A stretch of 58,503 nucleotides of DNA, taken from NCBI RefSeq assembly GCF_002923755.1, contig NZ_PGFZ01000008.1, positions 1 through 58,503 of the forward strand, read 5' to 3'. The position numbers were made by a program, and so were the translations under genes. This document shows positions 1-8,707 of this stretch, piece after piece. Position 1 is the first letter of the stretch; every line of letters begins with the position of its first letter. The notes beneath the pieces are model-generated. The model ran no database searches and was not told the origin of the DNA. It saw only the letters and a program-made list of their open reading frames with translations. The DNA comes from Methylovulum psychrotolerans. Its GTDB lineage: Bacteria; Pseudomonadota; Gammaproteobacteria; Methylococcales; Methylomonadaceae.

Positions 1-1
1 C

Positions 2-115
2 CGCTGCAAAATTTTCAGGATCGTCAAGGACGTTTACCGGGGCAAACACAAAAACTACTCCCTGACATGGAGCCTGGTGGCCGCACTGGTTAACCTGAGA
101 TATGGCAACATTTAG
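2..115 (+). CDS. IS5-like transposase, C-terminal end (5' part outside window)
   Basis: Frame 2 is open from the first base of the window and ends in TAG at 113-115, giving 37 residues that finish in LVAALVNLRYGNI. The pattern of basic residues followed by a Trp-Ser-Leu-Val-Ala-Ala-Leu-Val-Asn-Leu helix resembles the last helix of IS5/IS4-type DDE transposases, which carry out cut-and-paste movement of the element. Only the tail is visible, so the catalytic residues, the family and whether the copy is intact cannot be judged. The minus-strand ORF next to it stops about 10 bases beyond this stop codon, which suggests the element interrupted that gene. Confidence 0.55.
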   Translation, partial: RCKIFRIVKDVYRGKHKNYSLTWSLVAALVNLRYGNI

Positions 116-124
116 GAAAGATGT

Positions 125-457
125 CTATTGATTGCCGTCAAAATTGAGACCAAAACATAACGGCGGCGGCTCTCTTTTTTTCTTAAGTCCATTTAATACT
201 TCTTCAGATACATATTGGATCGTGTTTTCCAATTTCGAAGACATATATTTGATAGCGTTGTCCGATTCCGAAGATTTTTTATCGTCATTGAGAGACCTAA
301 ATATTCTTGTTATTTCAACACCAATAGATTTTTCATTTAGCGTCAAAACAAAGTCTGGTGTTTCTCCTTCACTTTTGATTTCGCAATTAAATTCAAGAAG
401 CTTCAATGCTTGAATAAGATGCGTCTTTTCTTCATCTTTCTGCAATTTTCTAGTCAT
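125..457 (-). CDS. Hypothetical protein, probably truncated by the adjacent IS; nuclease-like core motif
   Basis: A 110-residue lysine- and glutamate-rich ORF. A PDFVLTLNEKSIGVEIT stretch near residues 34-50 has the order Pro-Asp-Phe, beta strand, Glu-x-Thr seen in some PD-(D/E)XK nuclease-like domains of restriction or hypothetical proteins; this is a weak resemblance only. The ORF ends at the IS5-like fragment (stop at 125-127), so the native C-terminus has probably been replaced by element sequence. Its base composition is more AT-rich than the housekeeping genes to the right, as expected of accessory DNA. Function unknown. Confidence 0.45.
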   Translation of the reverse strand: MTRKLQKDEEKTHLIQALKLLEFNCEIKSEGETPDFVLTLNEKSIGVEITRIFRSLNDDKKSSESDNAIKYMSSKLENTIQYVSEEVLNGLKKKREPPPLCFGLNFDGNQ

Positions 458-670
458 TTGACCTTACATGTTTCCTATCAAAGCTAGACCAAAGTGTCTA
501 ATGTTCAGGAGTCAACCGAAAGTGGTGAAGCACCGTTAAAGAACAACTGAGCGTTCCGTTTGCCTAGAGGTTAAGCAATGTTTAGGGCAAGCCCCAACAC
601 GCCATTGCCCATGAAGCAAAAGCAATAGCGTGGCTCAAAACCGCAGGGGCGCGAACCGTCCCCCGTCCGG

Positions 671-1972
671 TTAATTGGACTTACGGTGTCCGGCGGGTAC
701 GTCGCGGCGGGTTGCGCCGGTGTATAGCTGTCTGGGGCGGCCGATTTTTTGTTCCGGGTCGGCGATCATTTCATCCCAGTGCGCTATCCAACCGACTGTC
801 CGGCCCATGGCGAACATGGCGGTAAACATATTGGTCGGGATGCCTAGGGCATGTAAGACAATGCCGGAGTAGAAATCGACATTCGGGTAAAGTTTTTTCT
901 CGATGAAATATTCGTCTTCCAAGGCGATGCGTTCCAGTTCCAACGCCAATTCAAACAGCTTGTTATCGTGCAGACCCAACTCGTTCAAGACTTCATGGCA
1001 AGTGGTGCGCATCAGTTTGGCGCGGGGGTCGTGGTTTTTATAGACCCGATGGCCAAAGCCCATCAGGCGGAACGGGTCGTTTTTGTCTTTGGCTTTTTTG
1101 ATAAATTCGGGGATGCGCGACTTATCGCCGATTTTTTCCAGCATGTTCAAGACCGCTTCATTGGCGCCGCCATGTGCCGCACCCCATAAACAGGCGATAC
1201 CTGCCGTGATACAGGCAAACGGATTGGCGCCGCTAGAGCCTGCCAGCCGCACGGTAGAGGTGGAGGCGTTTTGTTCGTGGTCGGCATGTAAGATCAGGAT
1301 GCGGTCTAAAGCACGCACCAGTACCGGATTAGCCACATAGTCATCGCAAGGCGTGGCGTGCATCATGCGCAAAAAGTTTTCCACATAACTGAGTTTGTTT
1401 TGCGGATACATAAACGGCATACCGATGCTGTATTTATGACACATGGCGACAATGGTCGGCACTTTAGCGATCAGGCGGATGGCGCACATTTCGCGGTCGC
1501 TTTTGGAGCGGATGTCCAGCGCGTCATGATAGAACGCCGACAGGGCACCGACAACCCCGACCATAATCGCCATCGGGTGTGCGTCACGGCGGAAGCCTTT
1601 GAAAAAGTTGTTCAATTGGTCATGCACCATGGTGTGCATGGTGATGTTGTATTGGAAAGTGGACAGTTCGTCGTCGGTGGGCAGTTCGCCGTTTAGGATC
1701 AGATAGCAAACTTCGAGAAAATTACATTGTTCGGCAAGCTGTTCGATAGGATAGCCGCGATACAGCAGCACCCCTTCTTCACCATCAATAAATGTGATCG
1801 TCGAACGGCAACTCGCGGTGGAGTTAAAGCCCGGATCATAAGTGAACATGCCCGTGTGTTTATACAAAGACTGGACATCAACGACGTTAGGGCCTGTGCT
1901 GCCGGTTAGGATGGGTAATTCACAGACGGCTTGGCCGTTCTCATTTAAGGCAAGACTGCGTGGTTGGGTCAT
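671..1972 (-). CDS. gltA: Citrate synthase
   Basis: Condenses acetyl-CoA and oxaloacetate to citrate, the entry step of the TCA cycle, in the cytosol. The 433-residue product has the length of the hexameric type II enzymes of Gram-negative bacteria. The family signature around [15 protein letters not shown] is present, with the conserved His and Arg, and the active-site region near [15 protein letters not shown] carries the second catalytic His. The frame is open upstream to 2125, but the ATG at 1972 is chosen because it has a GAGAG ribosome-binding site just upstream and begins the conserved N-terminus (MTQPRSLAL). It is last in the minus-strand run zwf-edd-DUF1287-eda-gltA, so carbon leaving the Entner-Doudoroff route as pyruvate lies beside the gene for TCA entry. 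Confidence 0.95.
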   Translation of the reverse strand: MTQPRSLALNENGQAVCELPILTGSTGPNVVDVQSLYKHTGMFTYDPGFNSTASCRSTITFIDGEEGVLLYRGYPIEQLAEQCNFLEVCYLILNGELPTDDELSTFQYNITMHTMVHDQLNNFFKGFRRDAHPMAIMVGVVGALSAFYHDALDIRSKSDREMCAIRLIAKVPTIVAMCHKYSIGMPFMYPQNKLSYVENFLRMMHATPCDDYVANPVLVRALDRILILHADHEQNASTSTVRLAGSSGANPFACITAGIACLWGAAHGGANEAVLNMLEKIGDKSRIPEFIKKAKDKNDPFRLMGFGHRVYKNHDPRAKLMRTTCHEVLNELGLHDNKLFELALELERIALEDEYFIEKKLYPNVDFYSGIVLHALGIPTNMFTAMFAMGRTVGWIAHWDEMIADPEQKIGRPRQLYTGATRRDVPAGHRKSN

Positions 1973-2143
1973 GGTTTCTCTCTCTTTTATTGCTAAGCTA
2001 CCTATACGGCAGTGAACGTTAAGTGCGGCCACCCGCCTGAACTGCGCGGTGATGGATTTTCTCTCTGTTATAGTTAGGCGGCGCTTAGAGCATCCGCCTA
2101 AACCTCCTGTACGGCAGGACGGCAAGCGTCCGGCAGGGTTTCT

Positions 2144-2797
2144 TTAAGCCGTTTTAGCATTGGCAATGGCGGCTTGCGCCAGCTCGGTCACTTTCGCCCA
2201 GTCTTTGGCTTTGACCACGTCGGCAGGGGCCAACCAAGAGCCGCCGACACAAGCGACATTGCTTAAGGCCAGATAAGCCTGATAGTTTTCCGGTGAAATG
2301 CCGCCAGTCGGGCAGAACGTCACCGAAGGTACGGGGCCGGCAATGGCTTTTAACATCGGGATGCCGCCAGCCGCTTCGGCAGGGAAAAACTTGAAATGGT
2401 CCAAGCCGTATTCCATGCCCAACATCAGTTCGGACAAGCTGGCGATACCGGGAATCAGCGCGATAGTGCTGCTTTGCGCCGCCGCCAACAGCTTAGGGGT
2501 CAGGCCGGGGCTAATGGCAAACACGGCGCCTGCATCTTCGGCGGCTTTCAGCTGTTCGGGGGTGGTGATGGTGCCGGCACCGACGATAGCATCTTTGACG
2601 TTATCGCTAATCAGCTTGATGGCCTGTAAGGCGATAGGGGTGCGTAAGGTAATTTCCAACACCCGAATGCCGCCCGCGACTAAGGCTTGCGCTAAGGGCA
2701 CGGCATCGTCCAGATTTTGGATGACCATGACGGGCATCACAGGGCCGGCGTTTAATACGTCTTTAGGGGAAATTTTCCAGTGGGTTTGGGTCGTCAT
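2144..2797 (-). CDS. eda: KDPG / 4-hydroxy-2-oxoglutarate aldolase
   Basis: Cleaves 2-keto-3-deoxy-6-phosphogluconate to pyruvate and glyceraldehyde 3-phosphate, the last step of the Entner-Doudoroff pathway. The 217-residue class I aldolase shows the expected order: a catalytic Glu in LEITLRT, the GAGTI turn, and the Schiff-base Lys in [11 protein letters not shown], followed by FCPTGGI phosphate binding near the C-terminus. Length is normal for the family. It is followed by gltA after about 170 bases and is separated from the edd side by a repeat-bearing gap (2882-3035). It probably belongs functionally, if not transcriptionally, with edd and zwf. The start MTTQTHW is the only one compatible with the family N-terminus. 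Confidence 0.95.
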   Translation of the reverse strand: MTTQTHWKISPKDVLNAGPVMPVMVIQNLDDAVPLAQALVAGGIRVLEITLRTPIALQAIKLISDNVKDAIVGAGTITTPEQLKAAEDAGAVFAISPGLTPKLLAAAQSSTIALIPGIASLSELMLGMEYGLDHFKFFPAEAAGGIPMLKAIAGPVPSVTFCPTGGISPENYQAYLALSNVACVGGSWLAPADVVKAKDWAKVTELAQAAIANAKTA

Positions 2798-2881
2798 GTC
2801 GTTACCAAAAGTTATTTTTAAAGTGTGGGTTAGGAACGCGCATAACCTTAAGTCGGCGTTCTATGGTATCTGTGCACGTTA

Positions 2882-3035
2882 AACCCCACCCCAGCCTTCC
2901 CCTTCACAGGGGAGGGAGCTTATGCCTTTCCCGTCCGTACAGACGAAAGTCAGGGGAAAAGCCCCTCCCCTTGGCAAAGGGGAGGCTGGGAGGGGGTTGC
3001 TGTACTTTCGCCTGTACAACAGATTTTATTTTCTG
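2882..3035. repeat. Extragenic palindromic repeat, simple copy (related to 40861-41385)
   Basis: The eda to DUF1287 gap contains GC-rich palindromes of the type CTTCCCCT / AGGGGAGG and CCCCTCCCCTT / AAGGGGAGG, whose outer arms also pair with each other over about 15 bases. The block ends in a stretch reading GTACTTTCGCCTGTACAACA. The same block recurs in reverse orientation at 40861-41385, where two further elements are inserted into it. No coding signal is seen. It may form strong stem-loops in RNA between edd/DUF1287 and eda. Confidence 0.75.
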
Positions 3036-3092
3036 CGCGTTCCTTAGGGATTGCCAAGGTTTGCCAAAAACGCGCAACAGGCTGTCCGGCGA

Positions 3093-3680
3093 TCAATGCA
3101 GCCGATAATGTCCGGTTATTTTAAACTCAAACAAGCGGTCTTCTTCCTGTACGCCATTACCGATATTGTGTATTACAAAAGGTCGGCCAGTGCGCGTGGT
3201 TTTCGTACTGACGACCATAATATGCGGCAAGTTAGGCGGTATGGTCGCCGTCACCAAATCCCCGGCCTGAAAATCTGCCGCCACTGTTGACAGGGGCAGG
3301 GCATAGCCTCGACGCTGAAAATAGGTTTGCAGGTTCAGGACGCGGCGGTGGTCGATATTTTTATCGGTGCTGTGTAACCGCCATTGCTTAGGGTAACGGG
3401 CAAAATGCGCCTGCATATCCTCATGGACAGCTTGCTGTAAATCCAGACCCGCGCTGCTACGCAAAGCGCGGATGACCACATCGGTACACACGCCCCCCGC
3501 CATCGGCACATCGCCGTTAGGATAGCGTAAGGTGCGGTAGGCCGGATCATAAGTGACGGTCACGCCGATTTGCGCCCGCGCCGCCTGCACCAAGCCCAGC
3601 GGGCTATAGTGCGGCTCGGCACGGGTTACTAAGGGCAAGGCTAGCAAGGCGACAAAACGTAAAGCCGCTTTATAAGCCAC
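3093..3680 (-). CDS. DUF1287 family exported protein
   Basis: A 195-residue protein with a short hydrophobic signal-type N-terminus (LRFVALLALPLVTRA, cut expected before EPHY), then the DUF1287 core: GGVCTDVVIRALR with the probable nucleophile Cys, HEDM, a His-containing TDKNIDHRRVLNLQ block, and LPHIMVVS near the C-terminus. The family has an NlpC/P60-like appearance (Cys and His), but its biochemical activity is not established. The GTG at 3680 is chosen as start: it is 16 bases after the edd stop, has an upstream GGGAC purine run, and removes a long extension that overlaps edd in another frame. It probably reads through from edd. Confidence 0.75.
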   Translation of the reverse strand: MAYKAALRFVALLALPLVTRAEPHYSPLGLVQAARAQIGVTVTYDPAYRTLRYPNGDVPMAGGVCTDVVIRALRSSAGLDLQQAVHEDMQAHFARYPKQWRLHSTDKNIDHRRVLNLQTYFQRRGYALPLSTVAADFQAGDLVTATIPPNLPHIMVVSTKTTRTGRPFVIHNIGNGVQEEDRLFEFKITGHYRLH

Positions 3681-3696
3681 CGTCTGTCCCTTGCTT

Positions 3697-5517
3697 TTAG
3701 TCAATGACAAACAAATTGCTCGCCCCGGTTTCGGCGGTGGTCGCCCCTTGCCGGAAACCGCCGAACATCTCCCGCCCCATACCAAAATGATGGTTTTTGG
3801 CGGAATTTTCTTCAGGCAAACGGCCATTAAATTCGGTTTCGTCCACTAAGACATTCACTTCGCCCGTTTTAATGTTCAGATAAATGATGTCGCCGTTGCG
3901 CACTTTCGCCAATGGCCCGCCGTTGATACATTCGGGGTACATGTGGATAGCGGACGGCACCTTGCCGGACGCGCCGGACATACGCCCGTCGGTCAACAAG
4001 GCGACTTTATAGCCTTTGTCTTGGAGCAGGCCTAAGGCGGGGGTCAGTTTGTGCAGTTCCGGCATCCCGTTGGAGCGCGGGCCTTGGAAGCGCAGCACCG
4101 CGACGAAATCGTGGTTCAGTTCGCCGCGCTTAAAGGCCGCCATCATTTCGTCTTGGTCGTCAAACACCACGGCAGGGGCTTCGACCACTTGGTGGTCTTC
4201 GGAGACGGCGGAGACTTTGGAAATGCCGCGCCCTAAGTTGCCGCGTATCAAATGGATGCCACCGCCTGCGGCAAAGGGTTTTTCCACCGTGGCGATCACT
4301 TCGGGATCTAGCGAAGCCGCAGGGCCGGTTTCCCAAACCAATTTGCCGTCAATGACTTTTGGCTCTTGGGTGTATTGGCTCATGCCCCGCCCGTCGCCAA
4401 TCGTCAAAATGTCTTCGTGCATCATGCCGTGCTTGAGCAGTTCGCCTATCAGCACGCCCATACCGCCAGCGGCTTGGAAATGGTTAACGTCAGCCGGGCC
4501 ATTAGGGTAAATTTTGGTGATCAGCGGGATGGCTTTGGACAGGTTATCAAAGTCATTCCAGTTGATGATAATACCTGCCATGCGGGCAATAGCGACCAAG
4601 TGCATGGTGTGGTTGGTCGAGCCACCTGTCGCCAAAAGGCCAATTAAGGCGTTTAAGATAGCCTTTTCGTTAATGGCATGGCCGATAGGGCGGAAATCTT
4701 GGCCTAAGGCGGTGAATTTCAGGACTTGCTCGGCGGCTCTTTTGGTCAGCTCATCACGCAAAGGCGTATAGGGGTTGACGAAGGAACTGCCCGGCAAATG
4801 CAGGCCCATCATTTCCACCATCATCTGGTTGCTGTTGGCCGTACCGTAGAAGGTACAGGTGCCAGGGCTATGGTAGGATTTGGATTCGGATTCCAACAAC
4901 TCGGCGCGGCCAATTTTGCCTTCGGCGTATTGTTGTCTGGCCCGTGCCTTTTCTTTATTGGTGATGCCGCTGGGCATAGGGCCGGCAGGGACAAACACGG
5001 CGGGCAAATGCCCAAAACTCAAGGCGCCCATCAATAGCCCCGGGACAATTTTGTCGCATACACCCAGGTATAACGCGCCATCGAACATATTATGGCTTAA
5101 GCCGATAGCGGTGGACATGGCGATCACGTCACGGCTGAACAGCGACAACTCCATGCCGGGCAGGCCTTGGGTGATACCGTCACACATGGCGGGCACACCG
5201 CCGGCAAATTGGGCGACCCCGCCCGCCGCGCTGATGGCGGCCTTAATTAGGGCTGGCGCGTCTTTGTACGGCTCATGCGCCGACAACATATCGTTATAAG
5301 AGGAGATGATGGCGATATTGGCTTTTTTATCGCCCGCCAAATCCAGCTTTTCGCCCGCACCACAGGCGGCGAAACCGTGCGCCAGATTACCGCAACCTAA
5401 AATACCACGGTGCGGGCCTTGGCCGATGGCGTTGTCTATCCGCGCCAAATAGGCTTCACGGCTTCTATGGCTACGGTCAATAACTTCTTTGGTGACTTTT
5501 TCTAATAATGGGTGCAT
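3697..5517 (-). CDS. edd: Phosphogluconate dehydratase
   Basis: Dehydrates 6-phosphogluconate to KDPG, the first committed Entner-Doudoroff step. The 606-residue protein matches the usual length of the IlvD/Edd family. Family features visible in order are [14 protein letters not shown]-type Cys motif (HRGILGCG), the [11 protein letters not shown] Cys, FYGTANSNQ, and [17 protein letters not shown] near the C-terminus; the three Cys residues are the [4Fe-4S] ligands in the family. The frame extends to 5562, but the ATG at 5517 is preceded by AGGAT and begins [13 protein letters not shown], as in relatives. It lies 59 bases downstream of zwf in the same direction, so the two are very likely one operon. 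Confidence 0.96.
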   Translation of the reverse strand: MHPLLEKVTKEVIDRSHRSREAYLARIDNAIGQGPHRGILGCGNLAHGFAACGAGEKLDLAGDKKANIAIISSYNDMLSAHEPYKDAPALIKAAISAAGGVAQFAGGVPAMCDGITQGLPGMELSLFSRDVIAMSTAIGLSHNMFDGALYLGVCDKIVPGLLMGALSFGHLPAVFVPAGPMPSGITNKEKARARQQYAEGKIGRAELLESESKSYHSPGTCTFYGTANSNQMMVEMMGLHLPGSSFVNPYTPLRDELTKRAAEQVLKFTALGQDFRPIGHAINEKAILNALIGLLATGGSTNHTMHLVAIARMAGIIINWNDFDNLSKAIPLITKIYPNGPADVNHFQAAGGMGVLIGELLKHGMMHEDILTIGDGRGMSQYTQEPKVIDGKLVWETGPAASLDPEVIATVEKPFAAGGGIHLIRGNLGRGISKVSAVSEDHQVVEAPAVVFDDQDEMMAAFKRGELNHDFVAVLRFQGPRSNGMPELHKLTPALGLLQDKGYKVALLTDGRMSGASGKVPSAIHMYPECINGGPLAKVRNGDIIYLNIKTGEVNVLVDETEFNGRLPEENSAKNHHFGMGREMFGGFRQGATTAETGASNLFVID

Positions 5518-5576
5518 GGATAATCCTACTGTATCACTGCGAAAGTTTGAAAAGGGTTGCAATCAGGGGAGGGCGT

Positions 5577-7046
5577 TTACTCTTCCCAGGCCCTGCCGTC
5601 CCGGGCGACCAGCGCGACCGAAGCGACCGGCCCCCAAGAGCCCGCCGGATACGATTTCGGCGCGGAATTGGAATGCCGCCACGCATCTTGGATCGAATCG
5701 ATCCATGCCCAAGCCTGTTCAATTTCCGCTCGGCTTAAGAATAAGGTCGGATTGCCGCGCATGGCCTCCAGCACCAGTTTTTCATAGCCGCCGAAAATCC
5801 GGCTTTGCTTAAAGGCTTCGGAAAAGCTTAAATCCAGCTTGGTTTTTTTCAGTTTGATATGCTCGTCAATACCCGGAATTTTATTGAGCATCTCAATTTC
5901 TACGCCCTCATTCGGCTGCAAATGGATAATCAGCTTATTGGGCGGCAAGTCGCGGAAACTGTCTTTGAAAATATTGTGCGGCAATTGCTTAAAATACACC
6001 ACAATTTCTGTGCGTTTACCGAACATGCGTTTGCCGGTGCGCAGGTAAAACGGCACGCCCGCCCAGCGCCAGTTGTCAATATCGACGCGCAGGGCGACGA
6101 AGCTTTCGGTGGTGCTTTCGGTGTTGGCGCCTTCTTCTTCCAGATAGCCCGGCACGGCGTTGCCTTTTAGGTAGCCGGAAGTATATTGGCCGCGCACGGT
6201 CTTTTCTTCGACATTATTGACGGTAATGGGCCGCAAGGCTTTTAGAACCTTAATTTTTTCGTTATGGATGCTTTCGGCTTCCAGATTAACGGGCGGCTCC
6301 ATCGCAATAAAGGTCAGGATCTGCAATAAGTGGTTTTGCACCATATCACGCAGCTGTCCGGTCTTATCGAAATATTCCCAACGCCCTTCAATACCCACCT
6401 CTTCCGCGACCGTAATCTGGATGTGGTCAATGGTATTGTGGTTCCAATTGGTGGTGAAAATCGAGTTGGCAAACCGTAACGCCAGCAAGTTTAAGACCGT
6501 TTCTTTACCTAAATAATGGTCGATACGGAACACTTGGTCTTCATTAAACACCTTGGCGACTTCATCGTTGATATCCTTAGACGATTTCAGGTTATGGCCA
6601 ATCGGTTTTTCCATGACCATCCGCGATTCGGGGGTCAAAATGCCCGACTGGTGCAGGCCTTGGCAAATGCTTTTAAACAGGAACGGCGACACGGCAAAAT
6701 AATTGACTAGAACACGGGTTTTGCTGTCGGTAACGGTTTTCAGCTTTTTGTATTGCTCGGCTTGGGTCAAGTCGATTTGCAAATACGCCAAGCGGGCCGA
6801 AAAGCGTTGCCAAATCGCATCATCCAATTCGTCAGTTAAAAATTCTTGCAAGCTCTTATAGGCAATCGCCACAAATTGCGCATTGTCATGTTCATGGCGG
6901 TCAACACCAATAATACGGGTGTCTGGTTCTATCAGATTGGCATTTTCCAACCGATATAAAGAGATGAGGAGCTTACGGCGCGATAAGTCGCCAAGCGCAC
7001 CGAAGAGCACCAAATCACAAGGTTTAAAGGCTTTTTTGTCTGTCAT
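5577..7046 (-). CDS. zwf: Glucose-6-phosphate 1-dehydrogenase
   Basis: Oxidises glucose 6-phosphate to 6-phosphogluconolactone with NAD(P)+, feeding the Entner-Doudoroff and pentose-phosphate routes. The 489-residue protein has the N-terminal nucleotide-binding turn LFGALGDLSRRKL (about residues 14-26) and the substrate signature RIDHYLGKE (catalytic His region, about residue 176), plus the conserved MEKPIGHNL. Length is typical. It is the first gene of the zwf-edd run; no pgl gene (6-phosphogluconolactonase) is beside it. In RuMP-cycle methanotrophs this enzyme can also serve dissimilatory hexose phosphate oxidation, which is an inference from the host type. Confidence 0.96.
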   Translation of the reverse strand: MTDKKAFKPCDLVLFGALGDLSRRKLLISLYRLENANLIEPDTRIIGVDRHEHDNAQFVAIAYKSLQEFLTDELDDAIWQRFSARLAYLQIDLTQAEQYKKLKTVTDSKTRVLVNYFAVSPFLFKSICQGLHQSGILTPESRMVMEKPIGHNLKSSKDINDEVAKVFNEDQVFRIDHYLGKETVLNLLALRFANSIFTTNWNHNTIDHIQITVAEEVGIEGRWEYFDKTGQLRDMVQNHLLQILTFIAMEPPVNLEAESIHNEKIKVLKALRPITVNNVEEKTVRGQYTSGYLKGNAVPGYLEEEGANTESTTESFVALRVDIDNWRWAGVPFYLRTGKRMFGKRTEIVVYFKQLPHNIFKDSFRDLPPNKLIIHLQPNEGVEIEMLNKIPGIDEHIKLKKTKLDLSFSEAFKQSRIFGGYEKLVLEAMRGNPTLFLSRAEIEQAWAWIDSIQDAWRHSNSAPKSYPAGSWGPVASVALVARDGRAWEE

Positions 7047-7303
7047 TACGAGTCGCCGGGTAAATAGGAAGGCCGATGTGGGAAGTGAGCAATTAATATG
7101 CCGTGCATAACTAGGCCTTATTATCTCAGAAATTGTTTCAGGATGCTGTATTGATTAGTGCTTGCGGGCTTTTTGCCGGGCCACAAAAGTACCATAATGG
7201 TGCGTTAATTGGTTTGCCATAGGGCGGGTAAGCGGGTGTTTGAGGCGCTGGCCTAGTAAGCGCGACAAAGTGGGGCGACCGTTAAATTAAGTGCTTTTAA
7301 TAA

Positions 7304-7332
7304 TTGACAGGATATAAGCATTGCCATATAGT
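7304..7332 (+). promoter_or_regulatory. Sigma70-type promoter of the 7.4-8.2 kb small-gene cluster
   Basis: A perfect -35 TTGACA at 7304-7309 is followed by exactly 17 bases and a -10 TATAGT at 7327-7332. It is the strongest consensus promoter noticed in the window. Transcription would start near 7340, ahead of the AAGGAG ribosome-binding site at 7355-7360 and the ATG at 7367. Confidence 0.8.
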
Positions 7333-7347
7333 ATCGACTCGATACTA
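7329..7347. promoter_or_regulatory. Operator-like palindrome overlapping the -10 and start site
   Basis: TAGTATCG-ACT-CGATACTA is a perfect 8-base inverted repeat with a 3-base centre. It overlaps the -10 hexamer and the expected transcription start of the promoter at 7304-7332. That position is typical of repressor operators; the cognate regulator is not in the neighbourhood and is unknown. Confidence 0.65.
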
Positions 7348-7366
7348 ATTTATTAAGGAGCAAATA

Positions 7367-7606
7367 ATGAGTACAGCCATTTTTTACCACGCGGGTTGCC
7401 CTGTTTGTGTAGGGGCCGAGCAATTGGTCGCCGATGCCATTGACCACCAAAAATATACGGTGGAAGTTGTGCATCTGGGCGAACAGCCCGAACGTATTGC
7501 AGAAGCGGCCGCAGCAGGGGTGCAGTCAGTACCCGCGCTGCTGTTGAACGGCCAAGCGTTCCATATCAATTTTGGGGCGGCCTTAGGTGATTTAAAACCA
7601 GCGTGA
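7367..7606 (+). CDS. Small thioredoxin/glutaredoxin-like protein (CPVC)
   Basis: A 79-residue protein with an N-terminal beta strand, then YHAGCPVCVGAEQ with a Cys-Pro-Val-Cys redox centre at about residues 11-14, and the cis-Pro type strand SVPALLLNG near residues 54-62. These are the minimum features of a thioredoxin fold, so a thiol-disulfide exchange role is likely; no substrate can be named. No signal peptide is seen, so it should be cytosolic. AAGGAG precedes the ATG at good spacing. It is the first gene after the strong promoter and the operator-like palindrome, and is followed 45 bases later by a tiny membrane protein and then an exported Cys-rich protein. Confidence 0.8.
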   Translation: MSTAIFYHAGCPVCVGAEQLVADAIDHQKYTVEVVHLGEQPERIAEAAAAGVQSVPALLLNGQAFHINFGAALGDLKPA

Positions 7607-7651
7607 TTTAAAGCAACAGCGACTTAAAACAATAATAACGGGGTAGAGATT

Positions 7652-7825
7652 ATGAACGGGGAAGAAACTAAGCAAGACAGGTTCTGGCTGTATGTCGGCG
7701 GGACGGTATTGGCGATAGTGACAGGCATCGCCATTATCAAGCAAAGCGAAAATGAGAAATTCGCGCCGATTAAGCAGCAAGTGGAAGAAGAAAATGCCCA
7801 AATGAATATTCGGGTCTTAAATTAA
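7652..7825 (+). CDS. Small single-span membrane protein, unknown function
   Basis: A 57-residue ORF with a charged N-terminus (MNGEETKQDR), one membrane span (FWLYVGGTVLAIVTGIAII) and a charged Glu/Gln-rich tail. A GGGGTAGAG purine-rich stretch lies just before the ATG. It sits between the CPVC protein and the exported protein with short gaps in the same direction, so it is likely part of the same transcript. No family is recognised. Confidence 0.65.
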   Translation: MNGEETKQDRFWLYVGGTVLAIVTGIAIIKQSENEKFAPIKQQVEEENAQMNIRVLN

Positions 7826-7843
7826 CGGCGGCGGGAGATGCTA

Positions 7844-8221
7844 ATGACAACCAAGAGAATGGCCTTTTGGGCCGCAATAGTGCTGGGTGCGGGATTGGGT
7901 TTGGCAGGGCCGGCCTCTGCGACCGAGTATGTGTATCGGGATTTAATGGCCAACACCTTGCCCGCCCCCGGCTGTGCCGCCGAGGCCGAAGCGATTGCCC
8001 ATGCCAATAAACCGTTTAACCTGAATAAATACAGCAAGAAGTTTTGCCAATCGCAAGGCTATGGTTGGCATGTCGAGGCGGTTAAGGATAACGGCAAAGC
8101 CGTTTGCCAAGACTGCGGCGGCGTTAATGCAGGTAAAAAACAATGCCATCTTGAAGATGTGGTGGTGACCTGTAAGCGTATCAAGCCGGGTTCGGTAGGG
8201 ATGCTGCCGGGCAAAAGCTAA
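7844..8221 (+). CDS. Exported cysteine-rich protein, unknown function
   Basis: A 125-residue protein. The N-terminus is a classical signal peptide (positive start, hydrophobic core AAIVLGAGLGLAG, cut after ASA). The mature part carries six Cys residues, including a CQDCGG pair about two-thirds along and single Cys residues near both ends, which suggests disulfide or metal binding outside the cytoplasm. The second in-frame ATG (7844) is chosen: GGGAG at 7833-7837 is correctly spaced for it and too close for the ATG at 7838. As third gene in the cluster it may be the partner or substrate of the upstream CPVC protein, which is an inference from context only. Confidence 0.7.
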   Translation: MTTKRMAFWAAIVLGAGLGLAGPASATEYVYRDLMANTLPAPGCAAEAEAIAHANKPFNLNKYSKKFCQSQGYGWHVEAVKDNGKAVCQDCGGVNAGKKQCHLEDVVVTCKRIKPGSVGMLPGKS

Positions 8222-8245
8222 GCTTGTACCCTGACGGGCTATGCC

Positions 8246-8277
8246 AGGGATAGCATCTTGTTACGCGTGCTATCCCT
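8246..8277 (+). other. Stem-loop after the small-gene cluster
   Basis: AGGGATAGCA and TGCTATCCCT form a perfect 10-base stem with a 12-base loop, 24 bases after the stop of the exported protein. There is no T tract, so it may be an mRNA 3' stabiliser rather than a terminator. Confidence 0.5.
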
Positions 8278-8393
8278 TATTGCCCCTGCTTAGGCGATGC
8301 GTTGAGTTTGTAGCCAAAAAACCGTTTTTTGCCTACACGTTCTCGTGTCAACGCCTATCATCCTGCCATTTCCAGCCATCCTCCTGGCCTTTT

Positions 8394-8428
8394 AGCCGAA
8401 TAGCTTATGCGGGCTTCGGCTTTTTTTT
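8394..8428 (+). terminator. Rho-independent terminator
   Basis: AGCCGAA (8394-8400) pairs with TTCGGCT (8415-8421) and is followed at once by a run of eight T. It is positioned to end the transcript of the 7.4-8.2 kb cluster. Confidence 0.8.
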
Positions 8429-8678
8429 GCCTGCCTGATTTACAGGGCGAATTTCTTCTTAAAAAAACTGCATGTAAATCAAAAGTATATAGTCGCATTG
8501 GGTTTTTTGGTGAAAGATTCACCATTTTTTAGGTAGTAGTTAATATTAATGGGCTATTTTTATTGCTATGGTAGTGGAAGCTGTTGGACTGTTGTTATTT
8601 ACGTCCTTAGCTGATACGACTCACCCTAATAATAGCCTAGGCAACTTTTTCTTGGCCGTGTTTCGGCAGGGAATATTG

Positions 8679-8700
8679 CCTCAGGCACCATAACCTGAGG
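8679..8700 (+). promoter_or_regulatory. Stem-loop covering the ribosome-binding site of the LodA-type oxidase
   Basis: CCTCAGG (8679-8685) can pair perfectly with CCTGAGG (8694-8700) around an 8-base loop. The GAGG of the second arm is the only Shine-Dalgarno candidate for the ATG at 8708. Translation is therefore likely to depend on opening this hairpin. Confidence 0.5.
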
Positions 8701-8707
8701 ATAAGAT

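Noticed and set aside
5534-5812. Small ORFs between edd and zwf on both strands
   Set aside because: They overlap the zwf C-terminus and the intergenic spacer in other frames and show no family features.
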